DNA from: a virus
Reading direction: 5' to 3' (one strand)
Length of the DNA: 55,252 bases
Virus record (IMG/VR): IMGVR_UViG_3300037258_000366
Span: 1 to 55,252 of that record
The notes below the pieces were generated by a model. The model saw nothing but the letters and a program-made list of their open reading frames with translations. It did no database searches and was not told the DNA's origin. Of the stretch, positions 1 through 10,203 are shown piece by piece (positions within the stretch are counted from its first letter, which is position 1; the number at the start of each line of letters is the position of its first letter). The position numbers were made by a program, and so were the translations under genes.

Positions 1-655
1 CCTCACCTAATATTCCGAATTCGGCTGCTGTTAGCCCTCCACCAGTATTAGTTGATGACGAGCTTATAGTACTAGCAGGAATTATACTATCGGGATTCAG
101 GTAAAGACTCATGGAAAGCTGCCCTGTGCTCAGTCTTCCAGTTACAGTACCTTCTATTCTTACCCACGAATTAAGTGGAATACTTGCACTAGCAGAACCA
201 ACAGTGCTGCCAGAAGCATTATTAACAGTCAGTGCTCCGATATTACTAAGATAGACAGAACACGCTCCAACAACAGAGATAATTTCTATCGTAGACCCGC
301 TGGAGCAGTAATTTGTCAGGTACACATAAAGCCGGTACCATAACTGGTTAACCGTGCCGTCTGTTATGGATGAACTCCACGATCCATAAGTCGTATGATT
401 CGTCGCAGATGAAATTCTGGCTGAATAGTTGTTATTGCCATTATAGGTATTGTCATAAGCTAAAGTTGACCCGGAACCTAAAGTTACAGTGTCAAAGGCA
501 TTACCTGACAAGCCACCAGAATTACCGGCTGTTATTGTCGTTCCCTGAGTTCCGCCTGAAAAATTATTGACTAAGTACGCGGACGGCGTTGATGTCTTCG
601 GAACTGTATTGTGTAGAAAATGTTTTCTCCACGCTTGTCCTGAAAAAGCTGGCAT
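1..655 (-). CDS. Tail/virion surface protein, paralog of next gene (3' end off window)
   Basis: An open frame runs from an ATG at 655 to the left edge without a stop, so the C-terminus is missing. The start MPAFSGQAWRKHF and a later GGLSGNAFDTV segment closely match the neighbouring gene 661-1593 (MPVNAGQAWKKRF, GGLSGNAFTTI), so the two are tandem paralogs separated by only 5 bases. Composition is rich in Ser, Thr, Gly and Asn with few charges, as in phage adhesins and concanavalin-like beta-sandwich domains. I infer a virion surface role from its place at the end of a fibre cluster. The exact fold and ligand are not visible. Confidence 0.8.
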   Translation of the reverse strand, partial: MPAFSGQAWRKHFLHNTVPKTSTPSAYLVNNFSGGTQGTTITAGNSGGLSGNAFDTVTLGSGSTLAYDNTYNGNNNYSARISSATNHTTYGSWSSSITDGTVNQLWYRLYVYLTNYCSSGSTIEIISVVGACSVYLSNIGALTVNNASGSTVGSASASIPLNSWVRIEGTVTGRLSTGQLSMSLYLNPDSIIPASTISSSSTNTGGGLTAAEFGILGE

Positions 656-660
656 TCACA

Positions 661-1593
661 TCACCCGTACATCAAAAAGAAGTCATCGTAGTAAGATGCT
701 CCTCCTCCACCGGCTGGATTTGTCACAGAATTAGGGCTGTAAACACTCTGCTGTCTGGCCATATGCTTTCTTCTCCATGTCTTACCCGGCTGAATTATAT
801 TTGAGTGCTGTCTCGATCCTGGATTAATCGGTGAAGATTGCCCAATCACAGGCCCAATATATCCTGTCTGAGTGGCAACTGCAACATCATCGATCCATGT
901 CGGTGAATAGACTACCCCATTAAAATCCCCGAACAGTATTTCTTTAACGGTGTTTCCGTTAAAAACCTGTGCTGGAGCAGAGGTTGTCGTAGACAGTGGT
1001 GTTACAGAATCCATCGGGTTAAAAATTTTTAATTCCGCCATGCCGCCGAGTGTGCTGACCGCAACAGGGGGTGCATATACATAACCCTCTATCCTGGTCC
1101 ACTGATTAAGCAATATCGGGGCCGGTGCTGTTGCTATTGCCAACGATGAGGAGTTAGTGATCGCTATAGCACCAGTCGGAGACACCTGCAGACGAGAAAT
1201 AAAAGTAGATCCTGTCGGACCTCCATACAATTCCAGGAAGGTTGCAACAGCAGGAAACCATTGGGTCGGGTATACATAAAGCCTGAACCAGACTACAGAC
1301 GAACCATCTGAGATATACCAGTTAACTGTCTGATTGCCACTATATGAGTGAATTAATGCAGATCGATACCCATGCGCTGCTTGTACAGTATCATACGACA
1401 ATTGATTCGGAGCAGCACCATTAATAGTGGTAAAAGCATTTCCGCTCAGCCCGCCGGAATTAGCGACAGTGATAGCTGTTCCAGGAGTTCCACCTTCAAA
1501 GGAATTATACAGGCTGGTAGACTGATTCGAAGTAAGTGGTGATGGTTGACGCCAGAATCGTTTTTTCCACGCTTGACCAGCGTTAACGGGCAT
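661..1593 (-). CDS. Virion surface protein with lectin-like beta-sandwich character
   Basis: 310 residues. The N-terminus and first about 200 residues are a diverged copy of the following gene (1-655). The pattern of short beta strands with WYRLYV/WFRLYVYP, WTRIEGYVY and WIDDVAVA motifs resembles concanavalin-A/LamG-like carbohydrate-binding domains often found at phage tail tips; this assignment is by resemblance only. The C-terminal tail (after about residue 250) is basic and Gly-rich, ending SYYDDFFLMYG, and is not shared with the part of the paralog that can be seen. It sits 3' of the big tail-fibre genes in the same minus-strand series, which supports a receptor- or glycan-binding role. 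Confidence 0.7.
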   Translation of the reverse strand: MPVNAGQAWKKRFWRQPSPLTSNQSTSLYNSFEGGTPGTAITVANSGGLSGNAFTTINGAAPNQLSYDTVQAAHGYRSALIHSYSGNQTVNWYISDGSSVVWFRLYVYPTQWFPAVATFLELYGGPTGSTFISRLQVSPTGAIAITNSSSLAIATAPAPILLNQWTRIEGYVYAPPVAVSTLGGMAELKIFNPMDSVTPLSTTTSAPAQVFNGNTVKEILFGDFNGVVYSPTWIDDVAVATQTGYIGPVIGQSSPINPGSRQHSNIIQPGKTWRRKHMARQQSVYSPNSVTNPAGGGGASYYDDFFLMYG

Positions 1594-1627
1594 ACTTCAC
1601 CACACTCTCAGCTAATTCTTGTTTCTG

Positions 1628-2221
1628 TTAGTTCTCGCCGCGAACAATTACAGTGTTTACAGTCATTGTGTTGCTTGCACTGTTTGTACTGAAGGTTGCT
1701 GACAAAGTTAACCACTGATTTACAGAGAAGTCTGTAGTCTGAAGTGCTGTTGGTGCAACGACTCCCCATACCTGGCTAGCAGTAGGTCCGGCGCCGCCCA
1801 TGAACCACCCTGAAGTCTCAAGGTTTGTGGCAACTGATGAAATTCCGAAGCCTGATCCTCTGTTAAGAATGTCGGCATGAAGAACTAGTGGTGCCGATGA
1901 AAAAGAAGTAACAGTAAGCGTTGGGAAAGTCAGGATAGGAAATGTGGCTGCTAGTGTGTTAGCTGCCGTGCTCAACTGAAGGGCAAGAATAAGTGTCGTC
2001 GCTGATGACTGACCTGAAACAGTAGCATAAATATCTATTGAAGATGTCTGACCCGTTCTTCCCTGCTGCCAGAATCCGCCCGCGAAAAGCGGCTGCTGAT
2101 AATTACCTGTTGCTGGGTTAAATGCATTAGCTGCCGCTGTAGAAGAAGCTCCTACTGCTGCGTACGGAGCAGGGGGGCCAGCAAATAGAACTTCTGACTG
2201 TGTGCCTGTGTAAAAACTCAT
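1628..2221 (-). CDS. Putative virion structural protein
   Basis: 197 residues, Ala/Thr/Ser-rich, with no charged clusters, signal peptide or membrane segment. It contains alternating hydrophobic/polar strands and is sandwiched between the giant tail fibre and two lectin-like proteins, so a tail-tip or decoration role is the likely reading. No family was recognised. The upstream gap (2222-2270) is AT-rich and carries its ribosome binding site but no obvious promoter. Confidence 0.6.
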   Translation of the reverse strand: MSFYTGTQSEVLFAGPPAPYAAVGASSTAAANAFNPATGNYQQPLFAGGFWQQGRTGQTSSIDIYATVSGQSSATTLILALQLSTAANTLAATFPILTFPTLTVTSFSSAPLVLHADILNRGSGFGISSVATNLETSGWFMGGAGPTASQVWGVVAPTALQTTDFSVNQWLTLSATFSTNSASNTMTVNTVIVRGEN

Positions 2222-2270
2222 TATTAATCCTTACGTAAGAATTTTAATTTTCTGTATCCATAATATCAGA

Positions 2271-5200
2271 TTATGTAAACCCGTTAGCCACCGCCACGTA
2301 TAGCCACTGACCTATAGTAGCGTTGTAAACAAAGCCTATCAGATCAGTGTACCCCGAAGAGGTTGACAGTGAGGGTGGCGGAACGACTGACGGGAATTGG
2401 TAACCTGCTCCCCAGTTAATTAAGTATGGGCCACCGGAGCCCTGAGTTATCTGGAATAGTATTCTCTGACCGTCAGACGGACTCGATGGAGTAGCTATAG
2501 TGTGAGAATTTCCTGTGAGCGTAAGCCTGAAGTCATTTCCTAAGGCCGAATTTACGCTTATTGTCGATGCATCAGTAAGTGTTACTACATTAGGTGCCAC
2601 CGGGCTAATTGTAAGATCAATCCACGTCCCTCCCTTATAAACGGCGAGTGGTGTCATTGAGCTAACAGTATAACTGTTACTAAGATCGATGTAGTCTACC
2701 AGAACTACGTTGGCTGTACCAACAATGGAGAATCCTGATGTGTATGAATTCTGCATTGTGAAATTTGTAAACATTGCTGAAACATCAGCGCCGTTGCCGT
2801 TAAGCCGCACGAGAGGGGCATATGATGGTGACGTTCCTATAGCAAGTTTACAATTGCTGAACTCCCATCCTGCCGCACCTCCAGTGATATTGATAAGATA
2901 ATCATTAGGAGGTGCCGAAGAAGGCCACCCATTCCACAAAACATCTCGGAATGCTGTCAGTACAGTTGATGATCCGCCAGATCCGATAACAAAAATCTGA
3001 GCATTCTGAGACTGAATTGCCTGGCGGGTTTGCTGTACAACGCCAGTCTCATAGAAGTCGCAGTAATTTCCGCCAGGTTGTGCCCCGAAAAGCTGGTATC
3101 CGGAAGATGAATTGTAGTATCCGTAATAACACAGGCCAGCTGAGCAGTTAAACAGCACATGATCATACTGATTGCCTGAGATTCCATTGCCGATGTAGAA
3201 TCCGTACTGCCACGGTCCAGATGTTGTCCATGATCCTAATGTCTGTCCGCCGTTTACAACAATATCTATTAATGTTGATCCGTCAACCTGATATGCGCCG
3301 CCGATCGCACCAATTCTTATTCCTGCAGTAAAGTTCATATTTCTTACACGAATACTTCTCAGTGTGTTCCCGCTTGTTGAACGGCCAGCAGTAGATGGGT
3401 TCCATGTCAGGTAGAAAGCGTTGGGAGCAGTTCCGGTTCCCGCTATGGCGAACTTCTCGAATGTACTGTCAAGAGATCCATTTACAAATATTACAGCATT
3501 CGTGAAGCTAGTCCCTGTTGAGAAGATAGTTGTTGCCGTTGTGCCTGAACCAACTAGCTGAAAACCTAACACAGATACGATGTTAATATCTGATGAAATA
3601 TGATAGCTACCCGCACTCATATGTACCGGGCCGAGAGCATAAGCACTGCTTGTAGTCTGGTTGTATCCGATAAATGCTGACTGTGCTGAGAGATTACTTG
3701 TAGCAGCAGCAGCTACAGTATAACCGACTCCTGGTGTAACTGCAGTTATATGAGAATATCCGGTTGAGAAATTGGTGCTGTTAATATACAAACCTAGATC
3801 TGTTGACAGCGCTGAGGGATTAGTTACAGTTGTAGAGCTAGCTGTGTATCCCAGATTGTTGTAGAACCGACCGCCCAATGAAGCAGCAATTGTTTTATTG
3901 AACGCAAGCGTTGAATCTGTATTTCCTGTAGGATCAGCACCAAAAGCATCAACATCAAACCATGGCTTACCGGATTCAAAGATTTGGTTTCCTGTCCATG
4001 TGTTGGCTTCGGGCAGAAGTCCTACGTTGTTATTAACTCCTCCTATAATTACTGTATTCAGCGGAACATCAAGAAGAGGAGATCCACTCTCACCGCCAAC
4101 ATTTTCCAGTATCAGCGCTCCATAGGTTTCCGGGCAGTATACATGATATGCCCCCGTACTGAAACCCCCGCCTATGGTACCGCTATTGCGGATCGTAATG
4201 TTATTGCAGTAAAGTCCTGATCCGGTTCCCTTAAGAAGCTGAAACAAGGAACCTGTGAATGTCGTGGTATCGTAGCATTGAACATTCTCGATGACAGAAT
4301 AGCTGCATCCTGCCAGAGTGATAACTCCGGCATCACATTCTTCACAGTCGATATCCCTGAAAATGTTAGCCGCCTGCCACGCATCTCCCGTGCATTCGAT
4401 ATGGAAAAAAGTAGACGTTTGACTATGTGCCCCTTGTAGTACTAACGGCCCCCAAGTATTCGTGTTAATCGAGCTGGTCGGACCCACCATGTAAACAGCC
4501 GGGAGGGTGGCATTCCCGGCCATGTCCATGATTGTATGGCCACCAAAGTAACAGCCGATCCACGTCATACTTGTACCGTAAATGATGCAGTGACTTGAAC
4601 TATTGGACACGAACGCGCAGTTATTGACAACCCAGCCACCGGCTCCGGATGGGCCTGTTCCAAAGTCAAAAATATGACCGGCATCACACGTAAGGGAAAT
4701 ATTGGTCATCGTGAGATTGGTGATGCTCCCGCTATTTATCTGGAACATATCCGTGGTTTCATTTCGGATCTCACCGAGAGCCAAATCTCCCCCCTCAGCA
4801 GAGGCACCGAGAAAGGTGACATTGCTGTAAAGAGTCATGGGACTTGTGGTCTTAAATTTATACGTTCCCAGGTAAACGGTCCCGCCAACAGCACCGGCTG
4901 CTGTAATCGCATCTTGTACAGCGGTAGTATCATCTGTTAGGAGTGCTCCTCCAGCACCGTAATCCATCGGACTGAAAATATTACCAATGTGAGCAACGAT
5001 TAAATCTTCAGCATTAGTTCTGTTAGTCGTTTCAACAGACACTGCAGAATCTGCATAAGCAGTCGTAGCTATCTGAGTATTATTTGTCAGAGGAGAAGCA
5101 GTCGGCGCCGCAGGAATTCCTGTGAATACTGGTGAAACGATTGGTGCTGCACCTAAAGCTGTGCGAGCGGCAGATGCTGAAGTCGCAGAAGTACCACCTT

Positions 5201-8141
5201 GAGAAATTCCCAGGGCCTGTGTTACTGAAACAGGTGATCCTATAGCGCCTGTTCTGTAAACAACGTTAGGATCTAGCAGCAGTGTGCCGCTGTTATCTGT
5301 CACTGTAGCTGTTGAATATCCCCAGATTACAGAGTTGGCAATCATTACTTCAGCGGAAGTTCCAAGACTGGAGATGTGCAAACCATCGGCAGGATAAGAA
5401 GTCCCGGGAACTGATGCAACTCCAGTGAAGATTGCTGTTCCGTTGAATGACCCTGTTAAAGTAAACGCTGATCCTGAAGACTCACCGTCACTTACTGATC
5501 TTATGCCGGTGAACTGATACATTCCAGCACCTGGACCAGTCAGGTACCATCCGTCAAGATGGTTGAACTGAGAAGTACAGCCAGTAAATGCAAGCTCTCC
5601 AGTGAATCCAGAAACGGCAGTAAGGAACCATCCCTGTCCAGCACCAGAATTTTCTCCCTTGCACCCGACGTAGCGGCAGTTTCCGCAGTTGGTGATGTTC
5701 CAGTTAGAGCCAGTATTTCCTGTGGCCTCAACAGAGACGAAATATGAATCGGAAACTCCATTCATATTTACGCCGTTGCCACCCATAGATGAGAACTTAC
5801 AGTGAGCTACATCCCAGAAGTCAGGATTCTGATTTGTTCCTGGCCTCATATCCAGGCCATTTCCCCCAAGATTTGATGAGGTCCCCCCGTAAACCAGAAC
5901 GTCACGAAGCTTTACCCCAGCTACAGCATTGTAAGCCTGGATGCCGTGAATTGAGTTTGATGAAGGAGCATTCTGGCCGTCAATGGAAATCTGCTTTATC
6001 TGCTGCTGGCCTCCTTGTGCATTCCCGGTAGTAAGGTAGATTACAGCAGCACCGTTACCAGATGTTGGAGTGAATGCTGAGGAAGGCATAAGAATTGTGC
6101 CTGTTACAGGCACACCGCCAAGACCATAGTTTCCTGAAGGTTCTGCCCACCCTCCAGAGTCTCCCAGGAATGTGACTCCCTGAGGTATTGTCAGGGGCGC
6201 GGAAACTTTATAAGTACCTGCTGGAAGATAAGCAACTGATCCGTAAGCTCCTGTCACACCTTCAGCAGCAGCGTTAAGAGCAGCCTGTATAGATGCTGTA
6301 GCATCTATCGCGCCTGTATGATCAGCCGCGTATTCCTGAACGTTTATCCAGGACGGCGTTGGGTTGGATGTACTGTACGTAGGACCGGCTGATGTATCAA
6401 TAAGCCCTGCTGTTACGTTACCAAAGAACAGGACATCATTGATCACCGTGTCAGAAGAAGTCCCCTGAACAGAGATCCCGTACTTCTGCCAGTAAGAACC
6501 GTACGGTCTGTTAAATGCAAGTCCGCCAGTTATCTGCCAGTTCTTTGCCCCGTTTACCTGCCATCCACGACAGTAGGTTGAACCGCCATTCTGGCCATTT
6601 GAGTCAGCAGAGCAGTTATCGAAAGTACATCCGTAAGAACCATAAGTAGCGTCTCCGGTGTTGTCTCCGTAGAATCCTGACTGGTAGTTATCCTGAGCCT
6701 GGCATCCTGTGAAGTAGTTGTTGTATCCTACGATGTAGAATCCGTGTGTGTTACCGCCAGATGAGCCGCAGTAGAATGACTTGCAGTTTGTGAACCAGTT
6801 GTTAGCCCCGCCAATGAAGAACCCGCTGTCTCCTGTTGTATCAGCAATACAGTTAGTGAATACAGAATCTGTAACTGACGGGTAGGCCATGTAGAATCCG
6901 TTACCACCGACAGCCTTTACATGAACTCTGTTAAAGAGCATAACTCTTGTGTCAGCAGAAGCAGGAACCTGGATACCGTTGTTCGGGCATCCATTGATAT
7001 ACAGATCCTCGAATGTGTGCTGAGTATCTGTTGTACTCCACGGAGTATCGATGTAGATACCTGTTCCGTTTGAGTCTCCCGCGAAAAGCTGTATATAAAG
7101 TTTTCTTATCTTTACTTCTACTGTGCCTGTGCCAGTTATCTCTATAGCATAACTGATATCTGTTCCTTCAGGAACATTAAGCTTAGTTGAAACTCCCGTG
7201 CCCTCTAGCGAGATGCTGCTTGCTGTAATAGTAACAGGAGCGCTGATTGTGAATGTCCCTGCCGACAGTCTTACTGTTCCTCCAGCAGAAGCTACCGAGC
7301 TTATGGCGCTGTTGATTGTGTTCTGGTCATTAGTTCCTGTGCAGACATAATCAGCACCGGCCTTGATTTTAGCCGATGCGCCGCTGGCCGCAACTACTAT
7401 AGTATTTCCTGCTGCTATAGGCCACACAGTTGAGCCAGCATCAGTTAGCTGAAGTGTGGCAAGAGCAGCAGAAGATCCATTTGACCTTACATAATATCCG
7501 GAAGCCTGGGAACCTGTTATGTTCGTCAGGGCAGTTGACTGAGAAGCTACATCAGAAAGGTTTGCGGCCTTAGCTAATTTCAGTGCTTCAGCAGTTTCAG
7601 CGCGAGTTGTTTCTGTGGATACTGCAGAAGTTGCGAAAGTCTCAGCAGTTGACTGTGCTGTGGCAGCAGCACCAGCAGGATCAGCACCAACCTCAGTGTA
7701 AGTAAGGCCAGTTGGTGTTCCTGTAAAAGCCGGGGAAGCTAAAGTTTTATTGGTAAGAGTCTGAGTATCTGTTGTACCTACAACATCTCCTGTGACTCCG
7801 TGAACAGCATTGTCTGATCCAAGGTGATCTTGTGGTTCCTGGTAATCTCTGGCCGAAATTCCGTGAACTATTACTGCCCCGGAAGCATGAGTTGTTGCTG
7901 TAGTCCCATCCTCACCACGAATACACGGCAAAGAATAAGGTCCCGCTCCTGTTGGTGCTCCTGTTACATTGATGACTTCATAGGAAGCTGTATTCCAGTC
8001 AATGAGCATTGTGTACGGATACTGCTGCGGAAGTAACGTTATATTATAACTAGCGGGAATTTGTGGCTCGCTGACAGTATCCAGGTTGAATTCCAGAGTT
8101 GTACCTGGAGTTGTTGTGTCATAATATCTGTTAGGTGCCAT
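2271..8141 (-). CDS. Giant tail fibre/spike with four beta-helix (pectate-lyase-like) modules
   Basis: 1956 residues. The N-terminal about 130 residues look like a baseplate-attachment domain. A Leu-Thr-Asn-Lys-Thr-Leu segment typical of phage fibre collars follows, then coiled stretches rich in TAE/AETTR. Four beta-helix entry motifs of the kind 'D...I..AI..A...GGTVYLP.GTY' occur at roughly residues 265-300, 610-665, 1085-1115 and 1440-1480, each followed by Asn/Gly-rich rungs, as in pectate-lyase-type tailspikes that bind or cleave polysaccharide. The C-terminal about 120 residues (Asp-Gly-Gln-Arg-Ile-Leu-Phe..., ending in a Trp-Leu-Tyr-Val-Ala core) match a common fibre-tip domain. Catalytic residues cannot be assigned. 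Four modules in one chain is unusual and suggests internal duplication or fusion of spikes. Confidence 0.85.
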   Translation of the reverse strand: MAPNRYYDTTTPGTTLEFNLDTVSEPQIPASYNITLLPQQYPYTMLIDWNTASYEVINVTGAPTGAGPYSLPCIRGEDGTTATTHASGAVIVHGISARDYQEPQDHLGSDNAVHGVTGDVVGTTDTQTLTNKTLASPAFTGTPTGLTYTEVGADPAGAAATAQSTAETFATSAVSTETTRAETAEALKLAKAANLSDVASQSTALTNITGSQASGYYVRSNGSSAALATLQLTDAGSTVWPIAAGNTIVVAASGASAKIKAGADYVCTGTNDQNTINSAISSVASAGGTVRLSAGTFTISAPVTITASSISLEGTGVSTKLNVPEGTDISYAIEITGTGTVEVKIRKLYIQLFAGDSNGTGIYIDTPWSTTDTQHTFEDLYINGCPNNGIQVPASADTRVMLFNRVHVKAVGGNGFYMAYPSVTDSVFTNCIADTTGDSGFFIGGANNWFTNCKSFYCGSSGGNTHGFYIVGYNNYFTGCQAQDNYQSGFYGDNTGDATYGSYGCTFDNCSADSNGQNGGSTYCRGWQVNGAKNWQITGGLAFNRPYGSYWQKYGISVQGTSSDTVINDVLFFGNVTAGLIDTSAGPTYSTSNPTPSWINVQEYAADHTGAIDATASIQAALNAAAEGVTGAYGSVAYLPAGTYKVSAPLTIPQGVTFLGDSGGWAEPSGNYGLGGVPVTGTILMPSSAFTPTSGNGAAVIYLTTGNAQGGQQQIKQISIDGQNAPSSNSIHGIQAYNAVAGVKLRDVLVYGGTSSNLGGNGLDMRPGTNQNPDFWDVAHCKFSSMGGNGVNMNGVSDSYFVSVEATGNTGSNWNITNCGNCRYVGCKGENSGAGQGWFLTAVSGFTGELAFTGCTSQFNHLDGWYLTGPGAGMYQFTGIRSVSDGESSGSAFTLTGSFNGTAIFTGVASVPGTSYPADGLHISSLGTSAEVMIANSVIWGYSTATVTDNSGTLLLDPNVVYRTGAIGSPVSVTQALGISQGGTSATSASAARTALGAAPIVSPVFTGIPAAPTASPLTNNTQIATTAYADSAVSVETTNRTNAEDLIVAHIGNIFSPMDYGAGGALLTDDTTAVQDAITAAGAVGGTVYLGTYKFKTTSPMTLYSNVTFLGASAEGGDLALGEIRNETTDMFQINSGSITNLTMTNISLTCDAGHIFDFGTGPSGAGGWVVNNCAFVSNSSSHCIIYGTSMTWIGCYFGGHTIMDMAGNATLPAVYMVGPTSSINTNTWGPLVLQGAHSQTSTFFHIECTGDAWQAANIFRDIDCEECDAGVITLAGCSYSVIENVQCYDTTTFTGSLFQLLKGTGSGLYCNNITIRNSGTIGGGFSTGAYHVYCPETYGALILENVGGESGSPLLDVPLNTVIIGGVNNNVGLLPEANTWTGNQIFESGKPWFDVDAFGADPTGNTDSTLAFNKTIAASLGGRFYNNLGYTASSTTVTNPSALSTDLGLYINSTNFSTGYSHITAVTPGVGYTVAAAATSNLSAQSAFIGYNQTTSSAYALGPVHMSAGSYHISSDINIVSVLGFQLVGSGTTATTIFSTGTSFTNAVIFVNGSLDSTFEKFAIAGTGTAPNAFYLTWNPSTAGRSTSGNTLRSIRVRNMNFTAGIRIGAIGGAYQVDGSTLIDIVVNGGQTLGSWTTSGPWQYGFYIGNGISGNQYDHVLFNCSAGLCYYGYYNSSSGYQLFGAQPGGNYCDFYETGVVQQTRQAIQSQNAQIFVIGSGGSSTVLTAFRDVLWNGWPSSAPPNDYLINITGGAAGWEFSNCKLAIGTSPSYAPLVRLNGNGADVSAMFTNFTMQNSYTSGFSIVGTANVVLVDYIDLSNSYTVSSMTPLAVYKGGTWIDLTISPVAPNVVTLTDASTISVNSALGNDFRLTLTGNSHTIATPSSPSDGQRILFQITQGSGGPYLINWGAGYQFPSVVPPPSLSTSSGYTDLIGFVYNATIGQWLYVAVANGFT

Positions 8142-8151
8142 TAAATTTCCT

Positions 8152-10203
8152 CTAGTATGTACTTCCTGTGATCAAGTTCTTCCACGATCCTGCCGATCCT
8201 GCGCCAGATGAGATACACGGGCCAGTTCCGCAAGAAAGACCAGAATTGCTGTTGTAAGCAAGATCTCCTACTCCGGTTCGTATTATCTGGGAGAGATCCA
8301 GGGGAAGACTTATGCCTACCGCCTGAACAGACTGAGAAGCTGTCAGGTTAATCATGGTAGGTGTTCCGCCAATCCGTATCTGGTCTCCCTTCAGGATGGT
8401 TAGTGGTGCTGCTCCTGTAACCTTAATACCGTAGGTTGTTATCGAAGGGAAACTGCATCCGTCAAAATTGAACTGCTTTGTGCCAGATGCTGATACTACG
8501 ATAGCGATATACTGTGTTGCAGTACACTCAAATCCTCCCGAAAATGTTATGACAGAAGTTGCCACAGAAGTATCATTATAAAGTGCTGCTGTACCTGTGC
8601 AAGTTCCGCCTGTGATATTCAGGTAAGATAATGTCGCGCCAATAGCAACCTGCACCAGATCACAGGAAGTATTCATCGAAACTGTGCATCCTATTACATC
8701 ACACACAGAGACTACTGCACCAGAAGTATTAACCTGAAGAAGGAAACCTGAGCCTGAAGGACGCTGGAATGTAACATGGTCAAACACCAGATGCCCAATT
8801 GTAACATCAGCAGTACCGTGCGTTACAACAGATGCCATGTTAGCAGTGCCCGTAACAATCAATTTACTTATCGTCACAACGCTGGTGCCTGTTACATAGA
8901 TAGCTGAAGTATTTCCGTTGCCTGCTGTCTGAGCCAGATTTATGCGGATTTCCTCGGCTGCCGGGGACTGCAGCGTCATAGCATAATTTGTTCCTAGCTG
9001 GCCAACGTGGCCAAAGTTGAATTTGCCATACGTTCCCCCGACCATCCATGCATCCGCCGCGTAATCTCCTATATAAATACCAGCAGAAGACCCGAAGATG
9101 TAATCCACATTAATCTTGTCCATCGTCATGCTTGCTCCCCCGACGATACGGACAGAATAATCGTGGGTAGACGTTCCGTAGATATAACGCACGTCAATAT
9201 TTTTCACGTTTCCGGATGACTGTACTCCACCAACATTATCTGCTCCCGACAGACAGCAGAAGTCATCATAGGTTAGTCCCGTAGCTCTGTTAACTACGAG
9301 ACCATAAACAGGCCCGACCGCGTAAATACCGGCAAGCTCAATGACATTTCCGTACAGGTTAGGTGCGTCTACATAACCATCTGTTGTATCATACTGCAGA
9401 ATACAGCGCCCAGAAGATGCTGTAGTGAGGCTCTGTATCTCTGCTGAGTAATGATCACAGTGACCGAATACGATCTCATAGTTAGCAAATGTAACTCCGC
9501 CTAAACCTGATGGGATGTTCCAGTTCCCGCCTTTTACATGAACATTGCTGTCCCTTGTGTAAAGAGAAATTGCTGCAGAGGAAACAGTAGCAGAAGCTGT
9601 AAGTGCAGAGCCGTCAAGATTAGTTATTGTGATCGTATTTGATGTTTGCGCTGACACATATCCAGTCAGGACTACATCACCACCCGGACCAGCACCTGCT
9701 ACTGTAACTGACTGCCCGGCAACAGCCACATTTCCCAGCGAACTTGTTATTACTGACTGCCCGCTCGTTATTGAAGCATCACTGGCTGTTGCCGCTGGAT
9801 TCACCGCTGCATAGTTCCTGGTTAACGCCCCAGTTCCAGGTGAAACAAGGTTGACTGTACAATCTCTCATGTCCAAGGTGCAATTAGAACCTATGACAAG
9901 ATATGTTTTCAGGTAATAAGTACTTCCTGCCACACCTTGCACACGGCCGCCTCCTGCAGTTTGCGCCGCAGTAAGAGCGGCTTGCAGTACAGTGACATCC
10001 GTCGCTCCTGTTGTGTCATTAGAAGCGGATACAAGACCAGCACTGCCACTAGCCCCAGTTTGCCAAGACGGAAGAACTCCCTGACCATTACTCGTGAATA
10101 CCTGACCGGCTGTTCCAGTTGAGTCACTTTGCTGTGTCGTTGTCTGCTGAGATACCCAGCCTTGCCTGATGACAGTACATCCATCTGTTTGTGCTGACTG
10201 CAT
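8152..10203 (-). CDS. Tail fibre/spike protein with one beta-helix module
   Basis: 683 residues. A short N-terminal attachment region (about 1-55) contains GTAGQVFTSNGQG, a motif common just after phage fibre N-termini. From about residue 65 the pattern 'TDVTVLQAALTAAQTAGGGRV' begins a right-handed beta-helix that continues to about residue 620 with Thr/Val/Gly-rich rungs. The C-terminal 40 residues (LAYNSNSGLSCGTGPCISSG) contain two cysteines. It lies 10 bases from the giant fibre gene and shares its last base with the preceding gene (10203), so the tail-tip genes are translationally linked. It is probably a second receptor- or polysaccharide-binding spike; enzyme activity cannot be judged. 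Confidence 0.8.
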   Translation of the reverse strand: MQSAQTDGCTVIRQGWVSQQTTTQQSDSTGTAGQVFTSNGQGVLPSWQTGASGSAGLVSASNDTTGATDVTVLQAALTAAQTAGGGRVQGVAGSTYYLKTYLVIGSNCTLDMRDCTVNLVSPGTGALTRNYAAVNPAATASDASITSGQSVITSSLGNVAVAGQSVTVAGAGPGGDVVLTGYVSAQTSNTITITNLDGSALTASATVSSAAISLYTRDSNVHVKGGNWNIPSGLGGVTFANYEIVFGHCDHYSAEIQSLTTASSGRCILQYDTTDGYVDAPNLYGNVIELAGIYAVGPVYGLVVNRATGLTYDDFCCLSGADNVGGVQSSGNVKNIDVRYIYGTSTHDYSVRIVGGASMTMDKINVDYIFGSSAGIYIGDYAADAWMVGGTYGKFNFGHVGQLGTNYAMTLQSPAAEEIRINLAQTAGNGNTSAIYVTGTSVVTISKLIVTGTANMASVVTHGTADVTIGHLVFDHVTFQRPSGSGFLLQVNTSGAVVSVCDVIGCTVSMNTSCDLVQVAIGATLSYLNITGGTCTGTAALYNDTSVATSVITFSGGFECTATQYIAIVVSASGTKQFNFDGCSFPSITTYGIKVTGAAPLTILKGDQIRIGGTPTMINLTASQSVQAVGISLPLDLSQIIRTGVGDLAYNSNSGLSCGTGPCISSGAGSAGSWKNLITGSTY

